A DNA stretch of 8,064 bases from Oscillospiraceae bacterium (GCA_024404735.1 JAKSPP010000067.1:1-8064), one strand, 5' to 3'. Shown: positions 1 to 6,651, numbered from the stretch's first letter. Notes: generated by a model from the letters alone, not told the origin. Translations and numbers: made by a program.

Positions 1-1
1 C

Positions 2-823
2 GGCGCACGTTCTGACCTTAACTTCCCCCGCGAACAGTACCTCGAGCGTTTCCACAAGAGAACCTGCACCTACACCGGTACTCTCCACGCTGCTACCCAC
101 TGCGATGCTCCTAACCACACCCTCCACGAGGAAGAGGTTGACAGAGAGCGTTACGGCTACACCCTTTCCGAAATCAAGCTCGAGCACGCTATCGGCTCCG
201 GCGTTATCGTTGACCTGACCTGGATGTACGACGAGTTCGAGAAGGCCTTCAACGCTGCAGGCGGCGACCCCGCAAAGATGGGCGAGTGGGCTGAGACCCC
301 CGACAAGAAGGGCGCTATCTGGCACATCATCACTCCCGAGGATGTTCAGGCTGCTCTCGATAAGGACGGCCTCGAGATTCGTCCCAACGACTGGGTTATC
401 CTCAACACCGGTTTCCACAGATACTGGAGAAAGAACAACGATAAGTACTTCAACTACTACCCCGGCAACGGCCCCGAGCTCGCAAAGTGGCTCATGTACG
501 AGAAGAAGATTAAGGGTATCTCCGGTACCTACGGCGCTTCCGACTCCGTTGTATGGCATTGCCCCTGCAAGGAGCAGATGCCCTGGCTCTACAACAACTA
601 CAAGCTCGCTACCGGCCGCGACATCGATGTCGACTACCCCGACTACGAGCCCTGCCACAGACTCTTCGGCCAGCACGGTCTTATGGCTGTTGAGAACGCC
701 GGCGGTGATATCGACCAGGTTACCGGCAAGCGCATGATGATTGCTGCCTTCCCCTTCCGCTGCGAAGCAGCCGACGGCGGTATGGTTCGTCTTGTTGCCT
801 GGGACGAGAACGCCAAGTGGTAA
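2..823 (+). CDS. Cyclase-family metal-dependent hydrolase (kynurenine formamidase-like), 5' end missing
   Basis: The reading frame is open from base 2 to the TAA at 821-823, giving 273 visible residues; the true start lies before the window. The cyclase-family metal signature is visible as HAATHCDAPNH at visible residues 29-39, which supplies the family's H-x3-H-x-D-x3-H pattern (H29, H33, D35, H39). A His and Glu twelve residues apart (H219, E231) match the spacing of the second active-site pair known from KynB. The end, FPFRCEAADGGMVRLVAWDE, fits the usual family C-terminus. Known members hydrolyse amides or cyclic compounds such as formylkynurenine and isatin; the substrate here cannot be read from sequence. 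The usual HxGTH is HAATH here, and the protein is longer than typical KynB (about 200-220 residues), so a formylkynurenine substrate is unlikely. Codon use is strongly restricted, as in the next gene, suggesting high expression. A dehydrogenase gene follows on the same strand after 138 bases. Confidence 0.88.
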   Translation, partial: GARSDLNFPREQYLERFHKRTCTYTGTLHAATHCDAPNHTLHEEEVDRERYGYTLSEIKLEHAIGSGVIVDLTWMYDEFEKAFNAAGGDPAKMGEWAETPDKKGAIWHIITPEDVQAALDKDGLEIRPNDWVILNTGFHRYWRKNNDKYFNYYPGNGPELAKWLMYEKKIKGISGTYGASDSVVWHCPCKEQMPWLYNNYKLATGRDIDVDYPDYEPCHRLFGQHGLMAVENAGGDIDQVTGKRMMIAAFPFRCEAADGGMVRLVAWDENAKW

Positions 824-891
824 GATAATCCCCCTTATTGCGGGATTTACGGCGGTCTGAACAGGCCCCGGAACACAATTTAGGCTTTTAC

Positions 892-924
892 TTGCCCCAC
901 GGGAAACTGTGGGGCAATTTTCCG
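892..924 (+). terminator. Intergenic hairpin, terminator or attenuator after the cyclase gene
   Basis: A perfect 9-bp stem, TTGCCCCAC (892-900) with GTGGGGCAA (909-917), has an 8-base loop and is followed by TTTT and, after CCGAA, another T run. It lies between two codirectional genes. No convincing promoter is seen between it and the next start codon, so it may be a partial terminator that lowers, rather than stops, transcription into the dehydrogenase gene. Confidence 0.7.
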
Positions 925-961
925 AATTTTTCTATTTTTACTTATTAAGAAGGATATAAAA

Positions 962-1921
962 ATGAAAACACTTGCAGACATCAAAAAGATTGCTGTTCTC
1001 GGTGCAGGTACCATGGGCCCCGGCATTGCCCAGACCTACGCTATGGGCGGCTATCAGGTAACTATGTGGACCCGTTCCGAGTCCACCCGTGAGAAGGCCA
1101 TTGCTTCTCTCAAGGCTCAGCTCGACACCTTTGAGGGTGCAAACCAGCTCAAGGAAGACAAGAACGTCATCATGAGCCGTATCAGCTTCGCTCTCACCGT
1201 AGAAGAGGCAGTTGCAGGCGCAGACATGATTCAGGAGACCATCGTTGAGAAGGTTGACGCAAAGCAGGAGCTTTACGCAACTCTCGCAAAGGTTGTTCCC
1301 TCCGATGTTATCATCGCTTCCAACACCTCCGCTCTTAACATCTTCGAAATCGTTCCCGAGCAGCTCCTCCCCCAGATGATTATCTGCCACTGGTATGCTC
1401 CTCCCCATGTCATCCCCCTCGTAGAGGTTGTTAAGTCCGAGCAGGCTCCCCAGGAGATGGCCGACACCGCTGTCACCCTCCTCAACAACTGCGGCAAGAC
1501 CGCCGTTCTCATGAAGAAGTTCATCCGCGGCTACATTGCAAACCGTCTCCAGCAGTGCCTCAACCAGGAGGTATTCTACCTTATCTCCAACGGCTACTGC
1601 GATGCAGAGGCTATCGACCTTGCATGCCAGGCTTCCTTCGTTCCCAGAGCCTGCGTTCTCGGTATCTGCAAGAGAATCGACTTCGGCGGAGTTGATATGA
1701 CCTTCAACAACTTCAAGAACAAGTCCTATGCCGCTCCCCAGTGGGATACCATCCCCTCCATCCTTCAGGAGAAGGTTGATGCCGGCGAGCTCGGTATCAA
1801 GACCGGCAAGGGCAGCTACGCTGACACCGGACGCGACGTCGAGGAAATCAAGGCAGAGCGCGACAAGTTCCTCTTCGAGGTATTTGACCTCACCAAGAAG
1901 TTCATGGCAGACCCCGTATAA
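962..1921 (+). CDS. 3-hydroxyacyl-CoA dehydrogenase family protein (possible short-chain 3-hydroxyacid dehydrogenase)
   Basis: This 319-residue protein has an N-terminal Rossmann domain and a C-terminal 3HCDH domain. The nucleotide loop is GAGTMGPG (residues 14-21). The active site is well kept: NTS (121-123), His143 and Glu155 exactly twelve residues apart as in the His/Glu dyad of 3-hydroxyacyl-CoA dehydrogenases, and Asn194 in GYIANR. GIKTGKGSY (278-286) is the usual late family motif. The length is closer to lambda-crystallin/L-gulonate dehydrogenase and carnitine dehydrogenase (about 320) than to bacterial Hbd (about 282), and HWYAPPH replaces the usual HFFNP, so a non-CoA hydroxyacid substrate is possible. 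The second beta strand ends in WTRS without the acidic residue typical of NAD-binding members, hinting at NADP. The start is supported by AAGAAGGA at 947-954, seven bases upstream. Codon use matches the preceding cyclase gene. The family is certain; the reaction is not. Confidence 0.9.
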   Translation: MKTLADIKKIAVLGAGTMGPGIAQTYAMGGYQVTMWTRSESTREKAIASLKAQLDTFEGANQLKEDKNVIMSRISFALTVEEAVAGADMIQETIVEKVDAKQELYATLAKVVPSDVIIASNTSALNIFEIVPEQLLPQMIICHWYAPPHVIPLVEVVKSEQAPQEMADTAVTLLNNCGKTAVLMKKFIRGYIANRLQQCLNQEVFYLISNGYCDAEAIDLACQASFVPRACVLGICKRIDFGGVDMTFNNFKNKSYAAPQWDTIPSILQEKVDAGELGIKTGKGSYADTGRDVEEIKAERDKFLFEVFDLTKKFMADPV

Positions 1922-1949
1922 GCTTAATAAAAAGGTTTATATAAAATTA

Positions 1950-1981
1950 ATCTCTCCCGATTTTTTCGGGAGAGATTTTTT
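1950..1981 (+). terminator. Rho-independent terminator of the dehydrogenase gene
   Basis: An 11-bp perfect stem (1950-1960 with 1966-1976), containing CTCTCCCG/CGGGAGAG and a five-T loop, is followed by a run of T ending at 1981. It lies 29 bases after the stop codon and faces the terminator of the opposing unit. Confidence 0.93.
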
Positions 1982-1986
1982 GCGTT

Positions 1987-2019
1987 ATAAAAAGCCGCGG
2001 AAGAAATTTCCTTCCGCGG
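1987..2019 (-). terminator. Rho-independent terminator of the MATE-MarR unit
   Basis: CCGCGGAAG (1995-2003) pairs perfectly with CTTCCGCGG (2011-2019) around a 7-base loop. Read on the - strand the stem is followed by CTTTTTAT. It lies 18 bases past the MarR stop codon, so two convergent units each have their own terminator within about 70 bases. Confidence 0.85.
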
Positions 2020-2037
2020 TATTATATTATTCCTTTT

Positions 2038-2496
2038 TCACACCTCGTCATCCTTCTGCAGCTTATCGCAGTTGCGGCTCATTTTGTCTATGAAAAGAAG
2101 GATGGTTTTTCTTTCCTCCTCGGTGAAGCCGTCAAGGAGAAGCTCCTCCCAGGCGCTTAGCTTTTCGCGGATAACGGGGATGAGGGCACGGCCGCTTTCG
2201 GTTATGTACATTTTGTTCTTGCGCCTGTTGTCGGGGTCCTGCTCTCTGCGGATAAGACCCTGCTCCTCAAGGAAGGAGGCGGCCCTTGCAACTCCGCTTT
2301 TATCCATGGCAAGAAGGGAGGCGAGAAAGTCCTGACTGGAGCCCTCAAAGTGCTCGAGGAAAAGAAGAAGCTGCGGCTCCGGACCACGGAGACCTGTTCC
2401 CGCAAGGGCTTCGGACATAAAGACCCTGTGCGCTCTGGAGATGTGCCCAACCTCTCTGCCTATGGTCTGGGAAATTTTGCTTTTATCATTATCCAT
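2038..2496 (-). CDS. MarR-family winged-helix transcriptional regulator
   Basis: This 152-residue protein is the normal size for MarR. It has an N-terminal dimerisation helix, a winged helix-turn-helix over about residues 54-103 with recognition helix KSGVARAASFLEEQG (66-80), and a wing carrying the family's acidic/arginine signature DPDNRRKNKMYIT (87-99). C-terminal helices (about 105-146) complete the dimer interface. Members bind palindromic operators as dimers and usually release DNA on binding a small ligand. The gene is second in a unit with a MATE exporter 44 bases upstream, so it probably controls that exporter and itself, as MepR does for MepA in Staphylococcus aureus, although there the regulator gene comes first. 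The ribosome site is weak (an AGGAAAGAGAG-like stretch before the ATG), so translation may be low or partly coupled. The ligand cannot be predicted. Confidence 0.92.
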   Translation of the reverse strand: MDNDKSKISQTIGREVGHISRAHRVFMSEALAGTGLRGPEPQLLLFLEHFEGSSQDFLASLLAMDKSGVARAASFLEEQGLIRREQDPDNRRKNKMYITESGRALIPVIREKLSAWEELLLDGFTEEERKTILLFIDKMSRNCDKLQKDDEV

Positions 2497-2540
2497 AAAG
2501 AAAACTCTCTTTCCTGTTATCGTGTAAAACCATCCGTCCT

Positions 2541-3953
2541 TCAGGACTTAACCGGGAGGGCATCCTCGGGGGCACCGTCCTGAAGCGCCTTTTTCTTAAG
2601 GAAACGCAGAATGCTGATAAGATAGGGTACGGCAATGGCCATACTGAGAATGTCCGCAACGGCCTGGGCGATTTTAAGGCCCTCAACTCCCATAAGTATG
2701 TTCAGGATGATGAGACAGGGGATAAAGCAGATGACCTGTCTTGAAAGGCCGATGATGGCGGCGCCCACGGGCTTTCCGAGAGCATTGAAAATCTGGTTTA
2801 TAATCATACCCCAGATATGTGCCGGAAGGACGATTATCTGAACCCTGACCATATATGCGCCCACATTTATGATTTCATTGTCTGTTTTGGTAAAGAGACC
2901 CACAATCTGGGGGGAGAAGATATAAAGAATTGTTCCGAATACAACGCAGATGCCAAGGCCGATTGCGGAGGTTGTCCAGAAGGCGGAGCGGACACGCCTG
3001 TAATACTTTGCGCCGTAGCAGTAGCCTGCGATGGGGGAGAAGCCCTGACCGAAGCCCATAATGGCGGAGCCTATGAACATGGTAATGCGGTTTGAAACGG
3101 AAACTGCGGCAAGAACGGAGTCGGAGTAGCTTCCGGCGATTTTGTTTGTAACAACGTGGGCAAAGCTCATAACAGTGCCTCTTAGGAAGGCGGGGATGCC
3201 CATTCTTGCAACCTCGGCATAAATCTCCCTTGAGGGGGAGAAGAGCTTAAAGGAAAGCTTGGTAAGGCTCTTTCCTCTGAGGAAGGGGATAAGAAGAACG
3301 CAGAAGGAAACAAGCTTTGAAAGAGCGGTTGCGGCGGCGGCACCGGCAACGCCGAAGTTGAATACAAAGATGAAAATGGGGTCTAAAATGAGGTTAACTC
3401 CGCAGCCGGAAACCATTCCTATCATGGAAAATCTCGTGCTGCCCTCGGAGCGTAGAAAATGACTCAGGCATATTTCTCCCGCCGTCAGGGGGGCGGCAAA
3501 AAGAATAAAGGTGGCATAGGAAATCGCGTGCGCCTTGCTTGTCTCGGTTGCACCGAGAAGCATTACAAGGCTGCCTCTGAAGCAGAAGGCAATAAGTGCA
3601 AGACAGAGAGAAAAGCCGAGAGCCGTGAAGAGGGTTGTTGATGCAACTTTAGATGCCTTATCTCCCTTGCCCGCGCCCAGAAGTCTGGACATATAGCTGG
3701 ATGCGCCCATGCCGAAGCCGAGACCAACGGAGCGTATGAAGAACATCAGGGAGTTGTTTACGCCGACAGCGGCGGTTGCCGCTGTTCCAAGCTGGCTTAC
3801 AAAATACGTATCCGCAAGATTGTAAAAGGTGTCGATAAGCATGGAAATAACCATAGGAAGGGCAACAATGGGAAGAATTTTGAGAATATTTCCCTTCAGC
3901 ATCATTTCTCTTCGGTTTTCGCGCCTGAGTTCAAGCTCGTTACTATCTGCCAT
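2541..3953 (-). CDS. MATE-family multidrug/metabolite efflux transporter (MepA/NorM-like)
   Basis: This 470-residue polytopic protein has the length and hydrophobic pattern of a twelve-helix MATE transporter. The first helix region shows the family pattern DTFYNLADTYFVSQLG (41-56), with GFGMGASSYMSRLLGAGKG (79-97) after it. The second half repeats the pattern: a helix with GTVMSF and then GFGQGFSPIAGYCYGA, the internal duplication expected of MATE proteins. Members export cationic drugs or metabolites in exchange for sodium or protons across the cytoplasmic membrane; the substrate here is unknown. The start is well supported by AAGGAGGA (3961-3968) seven bases before the ATG. The N-terminus begins with about 20 charged residues before the first helix. 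The gene leads a unit with the MarR regulator, which fits inducible drug or metabolite efflux. A promoter and candidate operator lie about 90 bases upstream. Confidence 0.94.
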   Translation of the reverse strand: MADSNELELRRENRREMMLKGNILKILPIVALPMVISMLIDTFYNLADTYFVSQLGTAATAAVGVNNSLMFFIRSVGLGFGMGASSYMSRLLGAGKGDKASKVASTTLFTALGFSLCLALIAFCFRGSLVMLLGATETSKAHAISYATFILFAAPLTAGEICLSHFLRSEGSTRFSMIGMVSGCGVNLILDPIFIFVFNFGVAGAAAATALSKLVSFCVLLIPFLRGKSLTKLSFKLFSPSREIYAEVARMGIPAFLRGTVMSFAHVVTNKIAGSYSDSVLAAVSVSNRITMFIGSAIMGFGQGFSPIAGYCYGAKYYRRVRSAFWTTSAIGLGICVVFGTILYIFSPQIVGLFTKTDNEIINVGAYMVRVQIIVLPAHIWGMIINQIFNALGKPVGAAIIGLSRQVICFIPCLIILNILMGVEGLKIAQAVADILSMAIAVPYLISILRFLKKKALQDGAPEDALPVKS

Positions 3954-4028
3954 AATGCACTCCTCCTTTTTCAGAACGCCGTATCTGATAGCGGAAAATA
4001 CAGCATCTGCAATTATTGAACTATCAAC

Positions 4029-4044
4029 TGTTGCATTAACAACA
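4029..4044. promoter_or_regulatory. Inverted repeat, candidate MarR operator
   Basis: TGTTGCATTAACAACA is a perfect 5-bp inverted repeat (TGTTG/CAACA) with a 6-base centre, directly next to the -10 element and covering the predicted start site. MarR dimers commonly bind palindromes at this position and block RNA polymerase. A shorter repeat, TTGA/TCAA, lies at 4016-4027. That this gene's own MarR binds here is an inference. Confidence 0.42.
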
Positions 4045-4074
4045 ATATTACACCCCCGGGAATATGGCTGTCAA
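4045..4074 (-). promoter_or_regulatory. Sigma-A-type promoter of the MATE-MarR unit
   Basis: On the - strand TTGACA (4069-4074) is a perfect -35 element, followed after 18 bases by TAATAT (4045-4050) as -10. The predicted transcript starts near 4038, leaving a leader of about 85 bases before the MATE start codon. Confidence 0.68.
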
Positions 4075-4112
4075 CAAAAACAACTGTAAAATAGATAAAA
4101 AATTTCCAAAAT

Positions 4113-4147
4113 GTAAAAATTCCCCCGAAGATTTCTCCGGGGGAATT
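4113..4147 (-). terminator. Rho-independent terminator of the ATPase / thymidylate-synthase-like unit
   Basis: AATTCCCCCG (4118-4127) pairs perfectly with CGGGGGAATT (4138-4147) around a 10-base loop. On the - strand the stem runs into AATTTTTAC, giving the U tract. It lies 24 bases after the stop of the thymidylate-synthase-like gene and about 40 bases before the MATE promoter, separating the two tandem units. Confidence 0.9.
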
Positions 4148-4171
4148 AAAACTCTTTATAAGGGAGGGGGC

Positions 4172-4927
4172 TTATCTGTTTTTAAGCTCCTCAATCATTG
4201 CGTCGATTTCGGGGTCGGCGGAAAGCATCATTTCCTTCCAGTCCTCCTCATAGGAGTAGGTGAGGTCATCGATGTCATCGGCTCCCTCAATGCGCTTTAC
4301 ATAGCCCTCCAGCATGGGAAAGTCCTTCTCATAGCAGTGGAAGCTGTTTGCCCTGTGGCTGTAGGTGCCGAGGGAAACGCCGAGCGCACCTGCGATTCTT
4401 TCCTGCAGGCAGATGAGGGCGAAGGCATTCATAAAGGTTGCCTTGCAGGCATCGTTGGAGCGGAAAAGAACCCTGCAGTGAAGGGCGCCCTTGCGGATGA
4501 AGTACTGAATGTGCTGAAGGCAGGCGGGGTTTTCGTTTCCGGGGGCAAAGTCGTGATGCCAGTCGCGTATGTCTATAACGGCTCTTCTGGAGGAGGGGTT
4601 GCGCTTAAGGTCGTTTATTACAAGGGGAATCTGCTCCGCCATACGGGAATGGTAGGTGTAGGCCCAGTTGCCCTTCTCGATTTCAAAGTCCAGAATACCG
4701 TCCAGCATCTCTCTGCGGTACTGCTGGAGCTCCTTGGCGCCGCCAATGAACAGACGGGATATAAGAGGCTCCGACAGAGGCTTTTCAACCACCATGGTCA
4801 TAGAGCATTCCTTCTGCCTTGTATTGTAGTCGGCGCAGTCGCATACCTCACCATACTCGTGAAGAGCCTTAAGGGCCTCGTGGTATGCAAGGGGGAGGCT
4901 CTCCCCGGTGACCAGTAATTCTTTCAT
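4172..4927 (-). CDS. Thymidylate-synthase-fold protein (short, archaeal-like ThyA family member)
   Basis: This 251-residue protein aligns by motif to ThyA. NPACLQHIQYF holds the probable catalytic Cys136; exactly 20 residues on is RSNDACKATFMN (156-167), matching E. coli C146 and R166-N177. Thus the phosphate-binding Arg and Ser, Asp169 and the pyrimidine-reading Asn177 all have counterparts (R156, S157, D159, N167). SFHCY (195-199) matches the His/Tyr pair H207/Y209, and RR (114-115) matches the arginines given to the partner subunit. Asn167 suggests a uracil rather than a cytosine nucleotide, since dCMP hydroxymethylases carry Asp there. Unlike ThyA, the leucine and glycine of the folate side (E. 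coli L172, G173) are Lys162 and Ala163, the canonical hydrophobic C-terminus is replaced by an acidic tail, and total length is a little shorter. It may be a real thymidylate synthase of the archaeal type or a related pyrimidine hydroxymethylase. It follows the ATPase gene by 18 bases with a GGAG site (4938-4941), so they are cotranscribed. Confidence 0.82.
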   Translation of the reverse strand: MKELLVTGESLPLAYHEALKALHEYGEVCDCADYNTRQKECSMTMVVEKPLSEPLISRLFIGGAKELQQYRREMLDGILDFEIEKGNWAYTYHSRMAEQIPLVINDLKRNPSSRRAVIDIRDWHHDFAPGNENPACLQHIQYFIRKGALHCRVLFRSNDACKATFMNAFALICLQERIAGALGVSLGTYSHRANSFHCYEKDFPMLEGYVKRIEGADDIDDLTYSYEEDWKEMMLSADPEIDAMIEELKNR

Positions 4928-4945
4928 AAAATCAAAACTCCGTCC

Positions 4946-6589
4946 TTACTTCTTGCTTATGCCGAAAAGACCGCGGACAATGGCGCTTGTGCCGGAGCGC
5001 ATTACGGAGGAAAGGGCGTTGGTTGCGGCTCTCTTTGCCATGGTTGCGCCGGAAACCTTCTTGCCGCCGGCAATGGAGTTTACGATATTTGTGGAAACAG
5101 AGCGGGAAACAGAGGATGCTGCGGAGCTTGTTGCCTTCTGAAGGGTTTTGGAGACGGCATTCTGCTTCTTGGCGGAGCCTGCCTTTGTGCTCTTTGCTGC
5201 GGCCTTTGCCTCGGCGGCCTCCTGCTTTGCGAGAGCCTTTGCCTCTGCCTCCTCCTGCTTGCGGAGAGCCTCTGCCTCGGCCTCCTCCTCCTGCTGACGC
5301 TTAAGCTCCTCGGCTGCGGCAACGAGAATTTCGTAGGCGGATTCTCTGTCAACGGCGTCTCTGTATTTAAGCTCGAATTCGTCGGAATTGATGAGCTTCT
5401 CGATGCGGGATGCATCGGCGGGACCCATAAGGGACTTGGGGGGGAGCACCTTTGCCTTCTCGACAACGGAGGGAATTCCGTTCTCGTCAAGGCAGCTGAT
5501 TAAAGCCTCACCGACGGCAAGGTTTGTGATTTCCTCGGCTGTGTCAAAGGCGGGGTTGGCTCTGAAGGCACCTGCCGCCGCACGGACGGCCTTCTGCTCT
5601 GTGGGTGTGTATGCACGGAGGGCATGCTGAACTCTGTTGGAGAGCTGGGCAAGAACCTCATCGGGGATGTCGGTGGGATTCTGGGTTACGAAGTAAACGC
5701 CTACGCCCTTGGAACGGATGAGCTTTACAACCTGGGTAATCTTCTGTAGAAGAGCCTTGGAGGTGTTTGTAAAGAGCATATGTGCCTCGTCGAAGAAGAA
5801 GACAAGGCGGGGCTTGTCAAGGTCGCCCACCTCGGGGAGAACCTCGAAGAGCTCTGTGAGCATCCAGAGAAGGAAGGTGGAGTAGATTGTGGGATTCTGG
5901 GAGAGCTTGACGGAATTGAGAACGTTGATATAGCCCTTGCCGTAGGCATCGGTACGCATCCAGTCGCGGATGTCAAGGTCGGGCTCACCGAAGAACAGGT
6001 TGCCGCCCTCATCCTCAAGACGTAGAAGAGCTCTCTGAATTGCGCCGACGGAGGCTGTGGAGATGTTGCCGTAGGAGAGAGTGAACTCGGCTCTGTTATC
6101 TCCCACATACTGGAGCATTGCGCGGAGGTCCTTAAGGTCAAGAAGCTTAAGTCCGTTGTCATCGGCAACGCGGAAGGTAATGTCCAGAACGCCCTGCTGA
6201 ACTTCGGTAAGACCCAGAAGACGGGAGAGAAGAACGGGGCCCATATCCGTAACGGTTATGCGAACGGGATGACCGCCCTCACCGTAGATGTCCCAGAAAC
6301 GGGTGGGGTATTCCTGATACTGCCAGCCCTCGATGCCGAAGCGCTCGATTCTGGAGCGCATATTCTCGTTGTCCTCGCCCTTTGCGCACATACCGGTAAG
6401 GTCGCCCTTGACGTCGGAAAGAAATACGGGAACGCCCATCTCGGAGAAGGACTCTGCCAGAACCTTCAGGGTGATGGTTTTTCCTGTGCCGGTTGCGCCG
6501 GCTATAAGGCCGTGGCGGTTGGCCATGGAGGGAAGAAGAAAAATGTCTTTATCGCTCTGTGCAAACCAGATTTTTCCGTTTTTAAGCAT
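4946..6589 (-). CDS. yjgR: YjgR/DUF853 HerA-like ATPase with C-terminal coiled coil and tail
   Basis: This 547-residue protein closely follows E. coli YjgR through about residue 422. Walker A is GATGTGKT (31-38), Walker B is LVFFFDEAH (262-270) with D267 and E268. Other shared blocks are SDVKGDLTG (58-66), GNISTASVGAIQR (174-186), DWMRTDAYGKG (209-219), LIRSKGVGV (290-298) and NRVQHALRAYTP (318-329). These belong to the HerA/FtsK-type hexameric P-loop ATPases, cytoplasmic motors; the cellular role of YjgR is not established. Residues about 425-466 are an E/A/K/Q-rich coiled coil and about 467-547 a Ser/Ala/Lys-rich tail with short hydrophobic repeats, making the protein longer than the roughly 500-residue E. 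coli relative. The start has AAAGGGG (6599-6605) nine bases upstream. It is the first gene of a two-gene unit with the thymidylate-synthase-like protein. Confidence 0.92.
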   Translation of the reverse strand: MLKNGKIWFAQSDKDIFLLPSMANRHGLIAGATGTGKTITLKVLAESFSEMGVPVFLSDVKGDLTGMCAKGEDNENMRSRIERFGIEGWQYQEYPTRFWDIYGEGGHPVRITVTDMGPVLLSRLLGLTEVQQGVLDITFRVADDNGLKLLDLKDLRAMLQYVGDNRAEFTLSYGNISTASVGAIQRALLRLEDEGGNLFFGEPDLDIRDWMRTDAYGKGYINVLNSVKLSQNPTIYSTFLLWMLTELFEVLPEVGDLDKPRLVFFFDEAHMLFTNTSKALLQKITQVVKLIRSKGVGVYFVTQNPTDIPDEVLAQLSNRVQHALRAYTPTEQKAVRAAAGAFRANPAFDTAEEITNLAVGEALISCLDENGIPSVVEKAKVLPPKSLMGPADASRIEKLINSDEFELKYRDAVDRESAYEILVAAAEELKRQQEEEAEAEALRKQEEAEAKALAKQEAAEAKAAAKSTKAGSAKKQNAVSKTLQKATSSAASSVSRSVSTNIVNSIAGGKKVSGATMAKRAATNALSSVMRSGTSAIVRGLFGISKK

Positions 6590-6637
6590 ACTTCGGTACC
6601 CCTTTATAATGAAAATTATTAATTAATGCACTTTCTG

Positions 6638-6651
6638 ATGCAAATTTGCAT
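6638..6651. promoter_or_regulatory. Perfect 14-bp palindrome in the leader of the ATPase unit
   Basis: ATGCAAATTTGCAT reads the same on both strands. It sits about 4 to 17 bases downstream of the predicted transcription start of the - strand unit, where a repressor would block elongation. No matching regulator is encoded beside it, apart from the MarR gene about 4 kb away, whose own candidate site looks different. Confidence 0.5.

Noticed and set aside
2..823. A start codon at base 224 for the cyclase-family gene
   Set aside because: The frame is open upstream to base 2 and that part holds the essential metal-binding motif, so the gene begins before the window.
938..1408. A - strand open frame of 156 codons inside the dehydrogenase gene
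   Set aside because: The restricted codon use of the dehydrogenase gene creates long antisense frames; the sense strand has intact family motifs.
1950..2019. Two adjacent inverted repeats considered as a mobile-element end or repeat unit
   Set aside because: Each is a normal terminator hairpin with a T tract for one of two convergent units, and they share no sequence.
4064..4918. A + strand open frame of 284 codons, longer than the gene on the opposite strand
   Set aside because: It is antisense to the thymidylate-synthase-like gene, which has clear family motifs, starts in an AT-rich stretch without a ribosome site, and runs through the terminator hairpin. Its protein shows no recognisable motif.
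4946..6589. The HerA-like ATPase as part of a HerA-NurA or HerA-Sir2 defence pair
   Set aside because: The protein matches the YjgR/DUF853 branch, and neither a NurA nuclease nor a Sir2 gene is nearby.
6619..6651. A ten-codon frame on the - strand beginning in the 14-bp palindrome, considered as a leader peptide
   Set aside because: Its start would be only about four bases from the predicted transcript end, with no ribosome site, and it has no run of a single regulatory amino acid.
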